From Chthoniobacter flavus (GTDB lineage: Bacteria; Verrucomicrobiota; Verrucomicrobiia; Chthoniobacterales; Chthoniobacteraceae), in the NCBI GenBank assembly GCA_945861435.1, contig CAMAUX010000001.1:124001-188000 (forward strand): DNA of 64,000 nucleotides, written 5' to 3'. How positions within the stretch are numbered: position 1 is the stretch's first letter; each line of letters begins with the position of its first letter. The notes under the pieces were generated by a model. It saw nothing but the letters and a program-made list of their open reading frames with translations. It made no database searches and was not told where the DNA came from. Of the stretch, positions 34,509-43,107 are shown in pieces. The translations under genes were made by a program, and so were the position numbers.

Positions 34509-37241
34509 TCAGTTTCTGAGCACGGGGGCCGTTGCCGATTCCTTCTGCGCCAACAGCCACGTCACGAGATCAGCGACCTGACGAGGAGACAGGATCCGGT
34601 CGAAGGATGGCATCGGGGAAGTGTGCAGGCTTTCGCGTCTGCGGATGAGCGCTTTTTCTGCGCGCGCAATCCGGCCGTCGGTTTGCACCAAGGTGAGATG
34701 CAGGTCTGTTTCCTCTCGCAGGACGCCTGTCATCGATGCTCCGTCGCGCATCACCACGCTCAACAGGCCGAAGCCCTGTGTGATCTCCCCGTTGGGGGTG
34801 AGAATGGAACGGACAAGATACTCCGGATCGTGACGCTCTCCGGCACGAGAGAGGTCTGGGCCGAACTGCCGCCCCAGTCCGTCGGCGCGGTGACAGTTTG
34901 CGCACCCGGCCGCGGTGAACAGCGCAGGACCGTTTGCGGACTGGCCGGTTTCAAGCACTGCCATCACCTGCTTCACGGTGGTCGGCTCCTTGCGTGGTTG
35001 CAGCAGCACGTTTGATGCAAGCGCGCTCGTGCGCTTGGTGAAGAGGGCATCGGCAGGCTCACCGACCGGTTTGTTGCCCACACAGAGCACCGCTCGGAGC
35101 CTCGTGGTGTTGTGAAGGACAAGGGGCTTTGATTCTGGCAAGACGGGTGAAAGCTCCGTCGGCGTCGAGCCGTCGAGGGTGTAATGAATGACCGACGGCT
35201 TGAGCCCGGGAGCCACATACACTTCGACCTCCCTTTCGAAATCGCCCGGTTCAGGCTCGAAGGTGATCAAGGGGTTGCCGTTCCGCTTGGCGAGCCAGAG
35301 TGCGGCGACGTCCGCGGTGGCCGGATCTGCGATCAGGGCACTTGCGTCCTCAATGCTGATCTGGCCTAGGTCTGCGAGAGCCAGCAGGGCGCCGCGGCGG
35401 ACGCCATCCCGCGGGTCCTTGAGCATGATCCGGAGCCCTTCCGTGGTGGCAATGTCGCGGAGCGTGCCCCACGCGACATAATAGGTGAGGCGGTCGGTTT
35501 CCACAGCGGCGAGGTCCTGCAGCGCTCGAACCGAACGCACATCGCGGGCCTGTCGGATCGCCTGTGCAGCCGCGAAGCGGATGCGGGGTTCTTCATCGTG
35601 AAGCGCGTCCGCCACGCAATTCGGCAGAGGGCGGGTGCGTTCCCCATGGATCCTGAGCGTTTGGATGCGACGGTTTAGCGAGGTGCTGCGGTCGTATGGA
35701 AGCGGTGCATCCATGCGTCCAAGGGTCCACAGCGCCCATGTCTCCTGAGCCATGGACAGCCCCGGCGCGTCAATCAAGCGGAGGAGATCGGCTTGCACTG
35801 TTGCGCCGCGTCGAAGCAGTTCTTCCTGAGCGTCCAGCCGCCAGATGGGCAGATGGCTGCCGAGATCCTCGGCGAGTTCGGCGAAGCTCCAGCGGTCCAG
35901 CGGGCGGTTTCGCTTTGCGGTGCACCAGTCCAGAAGCGGCGTGCTTTTCCACGCAACGCGGAAGACGCGGCCCTCGAGGTCGTCGGTCCTTCCGAGCAAG
36001 CCACGCACGACTTGCTCGGGTCGGTTGTACTGCTTGCCCCAACCAAGCACCCAGACTGCACCGTCCGGGCCCACCTCCATGTCCGTGGGACGATAGAGAG
36101 CGCGCCCCGCACTGACGAAGTTCTGGCAGACTCCGCCTGTTGGTTGGATGAGCGCGCCGTCCCATTGGGGCCGGTACGCATAGGTATTCTTGCCGGCGAA
36201 GTCGTTCATCAGCCACAGGCCGCGCCACTCCGGCGGGAATTGAGGGGCATCGTAGAACACCACGCCCGTGCTTGATCCGCCGAAGAGCGGGCCGCTGACG
36301 GGCACCGTCGGCGGGTTCCGCTCGTCTGTCCAGTGGGCGCTCCAGCCGTGCCCCCACCCGAAGTGCGCTCCCTTGAACGGCATCACAATGCGGTCGCCCC
36401 CCGTTTGATCATTGTCCGTTCCGAGCCAGTTGAAGCCGCTGTCGAACACAATGTCGAAGGGGTTGCGGAGCCCGCGGGCGATGATCTCAAGATTCGTGCC
36501 CATGTCGTTGCAGCGAAGGAAGCCGCCTTCCCGGCCCCAGTCGTCATCCGGATCTTGGTACGCGTGTCTGTAGGTGCCTTTCCCGAAGGTCATGGGCGGC
36601 GGAAAATCGGGCGCACCGTCCGGTGCATTGACCCCCCACAACTCCCGGAAAGGCTTTGGCGCGATGCGACCGGGCTGTGTAAGCCCCTTGGAGTTGCCCT
36701 TCGTCATGTAGAGCTTTCCGTCCGGAGCCCAAACCAAGCCGTGAAGCGCGTGTTCGAGATTTCCGAGGTCGGTGTAAACGCGCACGTATTCATCCGCCTC
36801 ATCGTCGCCGTTCAGATCGCGTGCGATGGTGAGATCCGGTGCATTCGCGATCCACAGATCCCGGCCGTGCCATGCGAGGCCTTGGATGGAATTCAATCCT
36901 GTGGCGAACGCTCTGCTCTGGTCCGCTACGCCGTCGCCATCGGTGTCGAGCAGGATCATGACGCGGTCGCCGGGTGTCTCGGGTGTTGGCATCCGATACT
37001 GGGACCCCATACCGACGAAAAGCCGGCCCTTCCTGTCAAAGGCCAGCGCGCTCGGGTGCCCGACGAGTGGCTCCTTTGCGAACATCCTGACTTCGAAGCC
37101 CGCCGGCACTTGCGGCAGCGCAGTCGTGTCCATCCGGGACGAGTCGGAGGGATGGGTGAAATAGGCGACCGGGGCTGCGACCAAGGCGCAGAGCGTGCCG
37201 AACACGAGGAGCCTTGGGGTTGTGAGGGGAAAAGGTTTCAT
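34509..37241 (-). CDS. PVC-type membrane-bound dehydrogenase with C-terminal cytochrome c domain
   Basis: This 910-residue secreted protein begins with a hydrophobic leader (LLVFGTLCALVAAPVAYFTH). A six-bladed propeller of the Pirellula/Verrucomicrobium dehydrogenase type follows (VPAGFEVRMFAKEPLVGHPS to about residue 440, with ITRYDTDGDGVAD-like text near DTDGDGVADQSRAF). Next come helical HEAT-like repeats (about 470-640), a segment like the C-terminal domain of chitobiases (HYTLDGSTPTELSP) and finally a cytochrome domain with CANCH, GPDLSRAG and SFDRILSPRQVADLVTWLL. The open frame extends to 37841, but that part is arginine- and proline-rich; the ATG at 37239-37241 starts the leader. Such proteins are thought to oxidise sugars or alcohols and pass electrons to the haem. 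The substrate is unknown. Confidence 0.88.
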   Translation of the reverse strand: MKPFPLTTPRLLVFGTLCALVAAPVAYFTHPSDSSRMDTTALPQVPAGFEVRMFAKEPLVGHPSALAFDRKGRLFVGMGSQYRMPTPETPGDRVMILLDTDGDGVADQSRAFATGLNSIQGLAWHGRDLWIANAPDLTIARDLNGDDEADEYVRVYTDLGNLEHALHGLVWAPDGKLYMTKGNSKGLTQPGRIAPKPFRELWGVNAPDGAPDFPPPMTFGKGTYRHAYQDPDDDWGREGGFLRCNDMGTNLEIIARGLRNPFDIVFDSGFNWLGTDNDQTGGDRIVMPFKGAHFGWGHGWSAHWTDERNPPTVPVSGPLFGGSSTGVVFYDAPQFPPEWRGLWLMNDFAGKNTYAYRPQWDGALIQPTGGVCQNFVSAGRALYRPTDMEVGPDGAVWVLGWGKQYNRPEQVVRGLLGRTDDLEGRVFRVAWKSTPLLDWCTAKRNRPLDRWSFAELAEDLGSHLPIWRLDAQEELLRRGATVQADLLRLIDAPGLSMAQETWALWTLGRMDAPLPYDRSTSLNRRIQTLRIHGERTRPLPNCVADALHDEEPRIRFAAAQAIRQARDVRSVRALQDLAAVETDRLTYYVAWGTLRDIATTEGLRIMLKDPRDGVRRGALLALADLGQISIEDASALIADPATADVAALWLAKRNGNPLITFEPEPGDFEREVEVYVAPGLKPSVIHYTLDGSTPTELSPVLPESKPLVLHNTTRLRAVLCVGNKPVGEPADALFTKRTSALASNVLLQPRKEPTTVKQVMAVLETGQSANGPALFTAAGCANCHRADGLGRQFGPDLSRAGERHDPEYLVRSILTPNGEITQGFGLLSVVMRDGASMTGVLREETDLHLTLVQTDGRIARAEKALIRRRESLHTSPMPSFDRILSPRQVADLVTWLLAQKESATAPVLRN

Positions 37242-37677
37242 GTCGTGAAGGCTGGTTGCATTTGTTTTTCCTCGGAGACCGGAACGAGGCGGCAAAGTCG
37301 GGCCAACACAGGATCGGAAGTCACCTTGTGGGAGGTGATCAGTGATTGCCCCGTGGCGGACCTCGCAGATTGCAGAAGCGGAGGCCTGTGCCGCTTGAGC
37401 CGCCCCTGCCCCGCGCGCTAGGGAGGAGCCATGAGCACCTCGGCCACCGCCTTCGGTCGCCTGCAAGGGATCGATGATCTCGGGCTCGCGGCATCCAATG
37501 CGGTGTGGACCGCGGACGGATTTCGGAGAGCGAGGGGGGCCGGGAAAGAGGGTGGCGAAATCAGGATGAAGTGGGCGGGTGGCACCGCGGCGCAGAGATC
37601 CGATGGGAGCCGATAGAGACGGGTGAAGCTTCCTCTCCTGCAGCGCGCCCTCCCGCTTCTGCTCCGGCCCGCGCCGC
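37242..37677. other. Interval with a doubtful 61-residue ORF
   Basis: It contains no supported gene. A plus-strand ORF at 37431-37616 has a good ribosome-binding sequence (GGGAGGAG before ATG) and starts MSTSATAFGRLQGIDDLGLA but ends within a copy of the AGCCGATAGAGACGGG motif (37608-37623), which is related to the dispersed repeat. It may be a truncated gene. The rest is GC-rich without features. Confidence 0.4.
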
Positions 37678-38352
37678 TTACTTGAGGCGGAAGGCGACGG
37701 GGACCTCCACGGTGGTTCCGACGCGCTGGCCGTTGACCTCCGCGGGACGGAAGGTCCATGTGCGCACGGCCGCAATGGCCGCCTCGTCGAGATCGGGTGA
37801 TCCGGAGCTGCGGCTGACCACGACCTTTTCCGCACGGCCATCCGCGGAGACGGTGACCTCTAGAACGACGGTGCCCTCGCGATGCGCTTTTCGGGCCGCC
37901 GGCGGGTAGGGCGGGGCGGGCGCGCGCAGGTAGCTCGGGGGCAGAAGGGCGCCGGAACGGGGATTCGAACCGGACTGAGCGGCACTGGAATCGCGTCGGG
38001 AACGCGGCCGATTTTTGTCGGGGGGCGCTGGTGCCGGAGGTGCGGGAGGGGCTGTCGCGAGGGGAATGGTGGTGGGAGAATCTTCGCGGGCTCTTGCAAT
38101 GATGGCGGCTGCGGCCTCGGGGATCTCCGGAGGTTTTGGTTCCGTGGGGGGTGGAGGCTGGGGCGGCTCGGGTGGTTCGGGGGCAGGCGGGTTGTCCGGA
38201 GCGGGAGAGAGCAGGGCGACTGGCTCTTGGAGGGCGACACGGAAGGAGTCGCCGTCGTGAGGGCGGCCACGATACCCCGCGCTCAGGGTCCATGCGGCGG
38301 CGACGGCAGCCGCATGGACGCAAAGGGAGAGAGCGAGGGCCTGCGAGTTCAC
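37678..38352 (-). CDS. TonB-family energy-transducing protein
   Basis: This 224-residue protein has TonB layout: one N-terminal membrane segment (ALALSLCVHAAAVAAAWTLS), a long proline-rich and charged spacer (about residues 50-130) and a C-terminal TonB domain (PPYPPAARKAHREGTVVLEV to VRTWTFRPAEVNGQRVG). TonB proteins pass energy from ExbB/ExbD in the inner membrane to outer-membrane receptors. No exbB/exbD genes are present in this window. The gene lies 6 bp downstream of a beta-barrel-like outer-membrane protein gene, and the two form an operon divergent from a two-component system. Confidence 0.88.
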   Translation of the reverse strand: MNSQALALSLCVHAAAVAAAWTLSAGYRGRPHDGDSFRVALQEPVALLSPAPDNPPAPEPPEPPQPPPPTEPKPPEIPEAAAAIIARAREDSPTTIPLATAPPAPPAPAPPDKNRPRSRRDSSAAQSGSNPRSGALLPPSYLRAPAPPYPPAARKAHREGTVVLEVTVSADGRAEKVVVSRSSGSPDLDEAAIAAVRTWTFRPAEVNGQRVGTTVEVPVAFRLK

Positions 38353-38358
38353 CGGGTC

Positions 38359-39240
38359 CTAGTTGCTGCGGAGGGAGGCCGGTGCGTAGTGGGAACCGGT
38401 GTTGTCGATGCGCCCGAAGTCGATGCCGAACACAATGAATCCTTCGAAGTTCGGAGATTCTTGGTTGGTGCCGAAGAGGCCCACGAGGTCGATGTGGGTG
38501 TTGGGCGTCGGCCGGATCTGGACGCTGGGTCCGATGAGGAACTTGTTCGCAGCATCGCCGCGCGCGTCGCGTTCGCTTTCATTGATCCATTTCATTTCGA
38601 CGCCCGCGCCGAGTTTCCCGTCGATGAGGGAATAACTGAGGCCCTGGCTGATCTGGAACTCTGTGGTGCGCGCGCCGCCGATTTCCTGTTCGTAGACGGC
38701 GTTGAGGCCCCAGTGGAGGCGGGGCAGGAGCTGTTCGCCGAGGAGGAGTTTGAGTTCATAGACATCCGGTCCCTGACTCGGATCCACGAACTTATACTCG
38801 CCGTAAAGTGTGGGGTTCAGCGGGATTGCACCCCAGTCCGCGACGGCCCAGCGCAGTTCAACGGCGAAGTCGTGATGACGCGCATGCCCGCGTCCGTCCA
38901 TGACCCAGTTTTCGTAAAAGTCGGCCTGCATGCGGCCCGGGAGGCCGATCTCGAACTCCTGCTGGAAGAGGTGGCCGACGGTGTTGTCCCGGAAATCGCG
39001 AACGCGCCACCATTGTTCGACGCCCATTTCCCATGGGTTTTTTTGGATGTACACGCGGGTGGTGCTGAAGCGACGGGCGGAGGTCCATTCGGGGCGTCCC
39101 GTGGGGCCGGTGGGTTGTTCCTCGGAAAGGATGGAGCTGCTGGTGACCTGCGGCATGCGGGTCGGCGCGTCGGTGCTCTGGGCGTGGAGCGCCATGGGGA
39201 GGAGGAGCAGGGCGGCGGGGAGGAGGTGGGATATGCGCAT
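38359..39240 (-). CDS. Outer-membrane beta-barrel-like protein
   Basis: This 293-residue protein has a signal peptide (MRISHLLPAALLLLPMALHA) and a mature part of alternating aromatic strands such as GVEQWWRVRDFRDNTVGHLF, FAVELRWAVADWGAIPLNPT and HWGLNAVYEQEIGGARTTEF. It ends in a short strand-like segment with FIVFGIDFGRI. This fits a small outer-membrane barrel, perhaps a porin-like or transporter family. The frame is open further, but the ATG at 39238-39240 begins the signal peptide. It is cotranscribed with the TonB-like gene. Specificity is unknown. Confidence 0.75.
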   Translation of the reverse strand: MRISHLLPAALLLLPMALHAQSTDAPTRMPQVTSSSILSEEQPTGPTGRPEWTSARRFSTTRVYIQKNPWEMGVEQWWRVRDFRDNTVGHLFQQEFEIGLPGRMQADFYENWVMDGRGHARHHDFAVELRWAVADWGAIPLNPTLYGEYKFVDPSQGPDVYELKLLLGEQLLPRLHWGLNAVYEQEIGGARTTEFQISQGLSYSLIDGKLGAGVEMKWINESERDARGDAANKFLIGPSVQIRPTPNTHIDLVGLFGTNQESPNFEGFIVFGIDFGRIDNTGSHYAPASLRSN

Positions 39241-39417
39241 GGGGTTTGGTGGGTGAATGTTCGGGAGAACGGCGCAATGAGCAATCCGTGTGCCAGAGGC
39301 CATTGGGGGTCCCGCCGGCAGGGGGTGTCTGGGAACTTTGCTGCCAGAGGGGCCTCGGATGGACAACAAATTTCCTCGTCAGGCGGGGCGCGGATAGTTT
39401 CTGTCCATCCGCGCCGC

Positions 39418-40764
39418 ATGTTTCCCCCTGTCTTTTCCAGTCTGAAGGTGCGCATCGGCCTCGCCCTCCTGCTCTTCGTCGGGGCCGGGTCGCTGGCGTT
39501 GGTGGGTTGGATGCGTTCTTCGGCGGAGAGCGAGGCCCGGCGGGTGTTCGCTGCGCTGGCCACTGCGAACGCCGAGTTCATCCGAACTCAGCGTCTGCCT
39601 GTGAGCGATCGGACCTCGGAGGCGCTCGGCCATGTGCTGGGGGTGGAGGTGGAGTTGTGGGGACGCGCCGGGCGGGAGGGACGGTTGCGTGCCCTCGCCA
39701 TGGAGGGGGCGCGACCGGACGCTGCGGGTGTGGCGGTGGAAGCCCTTCAGACGCCGGGGCGGGTGCGTGTGAAAGGGGGTTTGGAGGCGGTGGCGGTGCC
39801 GGTTTCCGAGGAGGCAGACCTGCTGATGATCCGCCCGGCGGGCACTCTCGCGGAGGGGGAAGGGCGTTCGATGTGGTGGGTGTTGGGTGCGTTCTGGGTG
39901 CTTTCGCTGGGGCTGGGTGTGGTGCTGGCGCGCGGGGTGGTGGCGCCGCTGCAGCAGTTGGCCGAGCGCCTGCCACGGATTGGGGAGGATTCGGAATCGG
40001 ACCTCCCCGGGGCGGAACGTTCGGATGAGATCGGGCAGCTTGCGCGAGCCTATCTGAGAACGCGGGCGCAGCTTGCGGAGGAACGTGCGGGCCGGGCGCG
40101 AGCGGAGCGGTTGGCGGTGCTTGGCCGGATGGCGACGGGGCTTGCGCACGAGATCCACAATCCGCTGGCGGCGATCCGCATGCATGCGCAGTTGTTACAG
40201 GACACGGCGCCCGAGGCGTTGCCGGGCGCGGCGGCGGAATCGCTGCCGGTGATGCTGGGGGAGGGGGCGCGGATCGAGGGGTTGGTGAACCAGTGGATGT
40301 TCCTTGCGCGTCCGGAACCGCCGCGTCGGGTGGGGTCGGATCTTGGTGCACTCGTTGCGGTGCAGGTCCGGGTGCATCAGGCAGCGGCGCGGCATGCGGG
40401 TGTGGAGATCGAGCTGTCGCTGCCGGGCGAGCTGCCGGTGTGTGTGGATGGGCGGCGGCTGAGCCAGGCGGTGGGAAATGTGATCCTCAACGCCATCCAG
40501 GCGATGCCCGCGGGTGGACGGCTCCGTATCGAGGGTGCTTCCGGAGCGCAGGGTGTGGAGGTGCGTTTTTGCGACAACGGCCCCGGCTTTTCAGCGATCG
40601 CGTTGGAGAGGCACACGGAGCTGTTCTTCTCAGAGAAAGAGGGCGGGATGGGCATCGGGCTGAGCGTGGCTTCGGAGATTGTCCGTGCTCATGGGGGCTC
40701 GCTGGGTGTCGCGAATGCGGCGTCCGGAGGCGCGTGTGTGACTCTTCAAATTCCGCATCCATGA
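39418..40764 (+). CDS. Sensor histidine kinase (NtrB/AtoS-like)
   Basis: This 448-residue membrane sensor has two membrane segments (about residues 9-33 and 147-170) flanking a periplasmic sensor region. A HAMP-like linker (VVAPLQQLAERLPRIGEDSE) follows, then the phosphoacceptor helix GLAHEIHNPLAAIRMHAQLL with His244, and a HATPase domain with N box VILNAIQAMPAG, G1 box DNGPGFS and G2 box GMGIGLSVASEI. Its stop overlaps the start of the response-regulator gene (ATGA at 40761-40764). The upstream open frame is disregarded because it runs antisense through the barrel and TonB genes. The stimulus is unknown. Confidence 0.92.
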   Translation: MFPPVFSSLKVRIGLALLLFVGAGSLALVGWMRSSAESEARRVFAALATANAEFIRTQRLPVSDRTSEALGHVLGVEVELWGRAGREGRLRALAMEGARPDAAGVAVEALQTPGRVRVKGGLEAVAVPVSEEADLLMIRPAGTLAEGEGRSMWWVLGAFWVLSLGLGVVLARGVVAPLQQLAERLPRIGEDSESDLPGAERSDEIGQLARAYLRTRAQLAEERAGRARAERLAVLGRMATGLAHEIHNPLAAIRMHAQLLQDTAPEALPGAAAESLPVMLGEGARIEGLVNQWMFLARPEPPRRVGSDLGALVAVQVRVHQAAARHAGVEIELSLPGELPVCVDGRRLSQAVGNVILNAIQAMPAGGRLRIEGASGAQGVEVRFCDNGPGFSAIALERHTELFFSEKEGGMGIGLSVASEIVRAHGGSLGVANAASGGACVTLQIPHP

Positions 40765-42161
40765 ATCCTGTTTTGATTGTTGAGGACGAACACGCGCTTG
40801 CGGCGGGCCTTGCCACGGTGTGCCGGAGGCTTGGACGCGAAGCGCGGCTCTGTGCATCCGGCCGGCGGGCCTTGGAGGAGCTGGGTGCATCAAGGTTTTC
40901 GCTGGTGCTGCTGGATATCGGGCTGCCGGACATGAGCGGGCTGCGGGTGCTGGAACAGGTGCGCGCGGGGTGGCCGGGGACGCCGGTGGTGGTGCTGACG
41001 GCGCATGGCACGCTGGACAATGCGGTGGCCGCGAAGCAGCTCGGTGCGGCTGCGTATTTGCTCAAGCCTCTGGAGTTATCCGAGGTGCAGGAGACGATGC
41101 GCCAGTTGCTGGCCGCGGCGGGTGAGGCGCCGGTGGCGAGGCCGGAGGCGCTTTCGCTCCTTGTGGGGGCGGCGCCGGTGATGCAGCGCAGCTTTCTGGA
41201 AATCGCGCACGCCTGCGCCAGTGAAGCGCCGGTGCTGGTGAGCGGCCCGACCGGCACGGGCAAGACGCTTGCGGCCCGCGTGATTCATCAGAACAGTGCG
41301 CGGCGCGCGGCTCCCTTTGTGGCGTTGCACTGCAGCGCGATCACCGAGACGCTGCTGGAGAGCGAGCTCTTCGGTCATGAGAAGGGCGCGTTCACGGGCG
41401 CTCTTTCCATGAGGGCAGGGCATCTGGAGCGTGCGCATGGCGGGACGCTTTTCCTGGACGAGGTCGGGGACATCCCGCTGCCGGTGCAGGCCAAGCTGCT
41501 GCGTTTCGTGGAGGAGCGGACGTTCACGCGGGTGGGCGGTCGCGAGGATCTGCGGGTGGACGTGCGGCTGATTACCGCCACCCACAAGGATCTCCGGGCG
41601 GAGGTGCGGGCCGGGCGATTCCGGGAAGACCTGTATTACCGGCTCCATGTCCTCGAGATCGCCATGCCTGCGCTCCGCGAAAGGCTGGGAGATCTGCCGG
41701 CGCTTGCCCATTTCTTCCTTGGTGCGCTGGCGCCCGGGCGTGCGGTGCAGCTTGCGCCGGAAACTCTGCAGATCCTTGAGCGTCACCAGTGGCCGGGCAA
41801 TGTGCGTGAACTGCGCAACGTGCTCGAGCATGCGCTGGCCGTTTCCGCCGGAGGATCTCTGCTGCCGAGTCATCTCCCGCGGGGGCTGCGCGAGATGGAG
41901 CCTGTTCCGGCGGAGATTGGGAGTGGCGCGATTGCGGCAGGGGTTGGGGATTGGACGGATGCGGTGGCGGCGTGGCTCGATGCGCAGCTTGCGCTTGGGA
42001 ACACGTACCATGAGATGACCGATGCGCTGGAGGCGGCGGCGCTCCGTCATCTGCTCGGGCGTTTTGAAGGGAAACCCACGGCGCTTGCGCGTGCGCTGAA
42101 GCTGAACCGGGTGACCCTGCGCAAGCGCTGCCGGGAACTGCTCGGGGAGGCGCCGCAGTGA
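40761..42161 (+). CDS. Sigma-54-dependent response regulator (NtrC family)
   Basis: This 466-residue regulator has three parts. The receiver domain carries phosphoacceptor Asp52 (LVLLDIGLPDMSG). The AAA+ domain spans about residues 140-360, with Walker A SGPTGTGKTLAAR, the sigma-54 contact loop GAFTGA and Walker B GGTLFLDEVGD. The C-terminal helix-turn-helix lies in KPTALARALKLNRVTLRKRC. It should activate sigma-54 promoters on phosphorylation by the kinase encoded just before it. No sigma-54 promoter was recognised nearby, so its targets may be elsewhere; the divergent barrel/TonB operon is a reasonable candidate. A strong terminator follows. Confidence 0.94.
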   Translation: MNPVLIVEDEHALAAGLATVCRRLGREARLCASGRRALEELGASRFSLVLLDIGLPDMSGLRVLEQVRAGWPGTPVVVLTAHGTLDNAVAAKQLGAAAYLLKPLELSEVQETMRQLLAAAGEAPVARPEALSLLVGAAPVMQRSFLEIAHACASEAPVLVSGPTGTGKTLAARVIHQNSARRAAPFVALHCSAITETLLESELFGHEKGAFTGALSMRAGHLERAHGGTLFLDEVGDIPLPVQAKLLRFVEERTFTRVGGREDLRVDVRLITATHKDLRAEVRAGRFREDLYYRLHVLEIAMPALRERLGDLPALAHFFLGALAPGRAVQLAPETLQILERHQWPGNVRELRNVLEHALAVSAGGSLLPSHLPRGLREMEPVPAEIGSGAIAAGVGDWTDAVAAWLDAQLALGNTYHEMTDALEAAALRHLLGRFEGKPTALARALKLNRVTLRKRCRELLGEAPQ

Positions 42162-42188
42162 TTGAGCGGAGGCGTCCCGTTGAACGCC

Positions 42189-42222
42189 AAAGCGGGAGTC
42201 CGGTCGGGACTCCCGCTTTTTT
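42189..42222. terminator. Rho-independent terminator, probably bidirectional
   Basis: AAAGCGGGAGTCC (42189-42201) and GGACTCCCGCTTT (42207-42219) form a perfect 13-bp stem with a 5-base loop, followed by a run of six Ts (42217-42222). On the other strand an A run becomes a T run, so it can serve both convergent genes, the NtrC-type regulator and the NarL-type regulator. Confidence 0.9.
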
Positions 42223-42267
42223 GAGGACGGCTGTGGCAAGCCCGCCGCGTCGATCTGCGGACGGGGG

Positions 42268-42945
42268 CTATCCGGTCTGCGCGCGGACCCAGTTGACGGC
42301 GTAGCGGATGAGTTCGGGCGCGGTGTTGAGGGCGAGCTTGTCTTTCATGTTGAGACGGTGGGTTTCGATGGTCTTGGCGCTGAGACTGAGGCGGGAGGCG
42401 ATCTCGCGGGTGCTGTGGCCTTCGCCGACGAGTTGGAGAACCTCGAGTTCGCGGTCTGTGAGCGACTCGATCGGGGTGCCGGGTGCCTCGTCCTCGGCTT
42501 CCGGCTGCTCCATTCTTGCTGTGACGTGTGGGCTTGCGTAGGTGCCGCCTCCGAGGACGGTGCGCACCGCGGTGAGCAGCAGGTGCGGCGCCTCGCGTTT
42601 CATGATGTAGCCGCCCGCGCCTGCCCGCAGAGCCCGCATGGCGTAGAGATCTTCGTCGTGCATCGAGAGGACGAGGACGGGCAGTGCGGGATACTCGCCG
42701 CGGATGAGCTTGGTGAGTTCGATGCCGTTGGTGCCGCCGAGCGAGATGTCGACCACGGCGAGATCCGTGGGGCCTTCGCGCAGGATTGCCAGTGCTTCGG
42801 CCGCGGAACTGGCCTGCCCGCTGACCTCGAGATCCGGCTCGAGGCCGATGGTCTGCGCCACGCCGTGGCGGATGATCGGGTGGTCGTCGACGATGAGCAC
42901 GCGGCGCCGGGCTGTTGCGGGGAGGGGAGCGAGGAGTTCTGTCAT
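42268..42945 (-). CDS. NarL/FixJ-family response regulator
   Basis: This 225-residue protein has a receiver domain with the acidic pair near the N terminus (VLIVDDHPIIRHG), phosphoacceptor Asp66 (LAVVDISLGG) and MKRE near the end. A LuxR-type helix-turn-helix follows (SLTDRELEVLQLVGEGHSTR then IASRLSLSAKTIETHRLNMK). The start is the ATG at 42943-42945; the frame extends far upstream but overlaps the divergent gene. No cognate kinase lies beside it, so it is an orphan regulator in this window. It is divergent from the ThuA-like gene, across 162 bp, and may control it. Confidence 0.93.
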   Translation of the reverse strand: MTELLAPLPATARRRVLIVDDHPIIRHGVAQTIGLEPDLEVSGQASSAAEALAILREGPTDLAVVDISLGGTNGIELTKLIRGEYPALPVLVLSMHDEDLYAMRALRAGAGGYIMKREAPHLLLTAVRTVLGGGTYASPHVTARMEQPEAEDEAPGTPIESLTDRELEVLQLVGEGHSTREIASRLSLSAKTIETHRLNMKDKLALNTAPELIRYAVNWVRAQTG

Positions 42946-43107
42946 GGTGTTGGGTGGCCCGGGGTGTTGCGGGCGCGGTTGGATTGTGCCCGGGTGGGGA
43001 ACACGCGCCCATCGGGGCGGCCCCTGAGCGGCGAGGGTTGACCCGTCGGATGTCGATGGGGCAGGCTCAGTTTTCTCCGTCCAACAAACCCCCACGTTCT
43101 TCCCACC

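Noticed and set aside
34509-37841. Full-length 1110-residue reading of the cytochrome/dehydrogenase gene
   Set aside because: The first 200 residues are arginine- and proline-rich and cross the repeat motif at 37608-37623; the leader begins at 37241.
37882-39417. Long upstream extension of the histidine-kinase frame on the plus strand
   Set aside because: It runs antisense through the barrel and TonB genes, is glycine- and arginine-rich and lacks any family text; the kinase starts at 39418.
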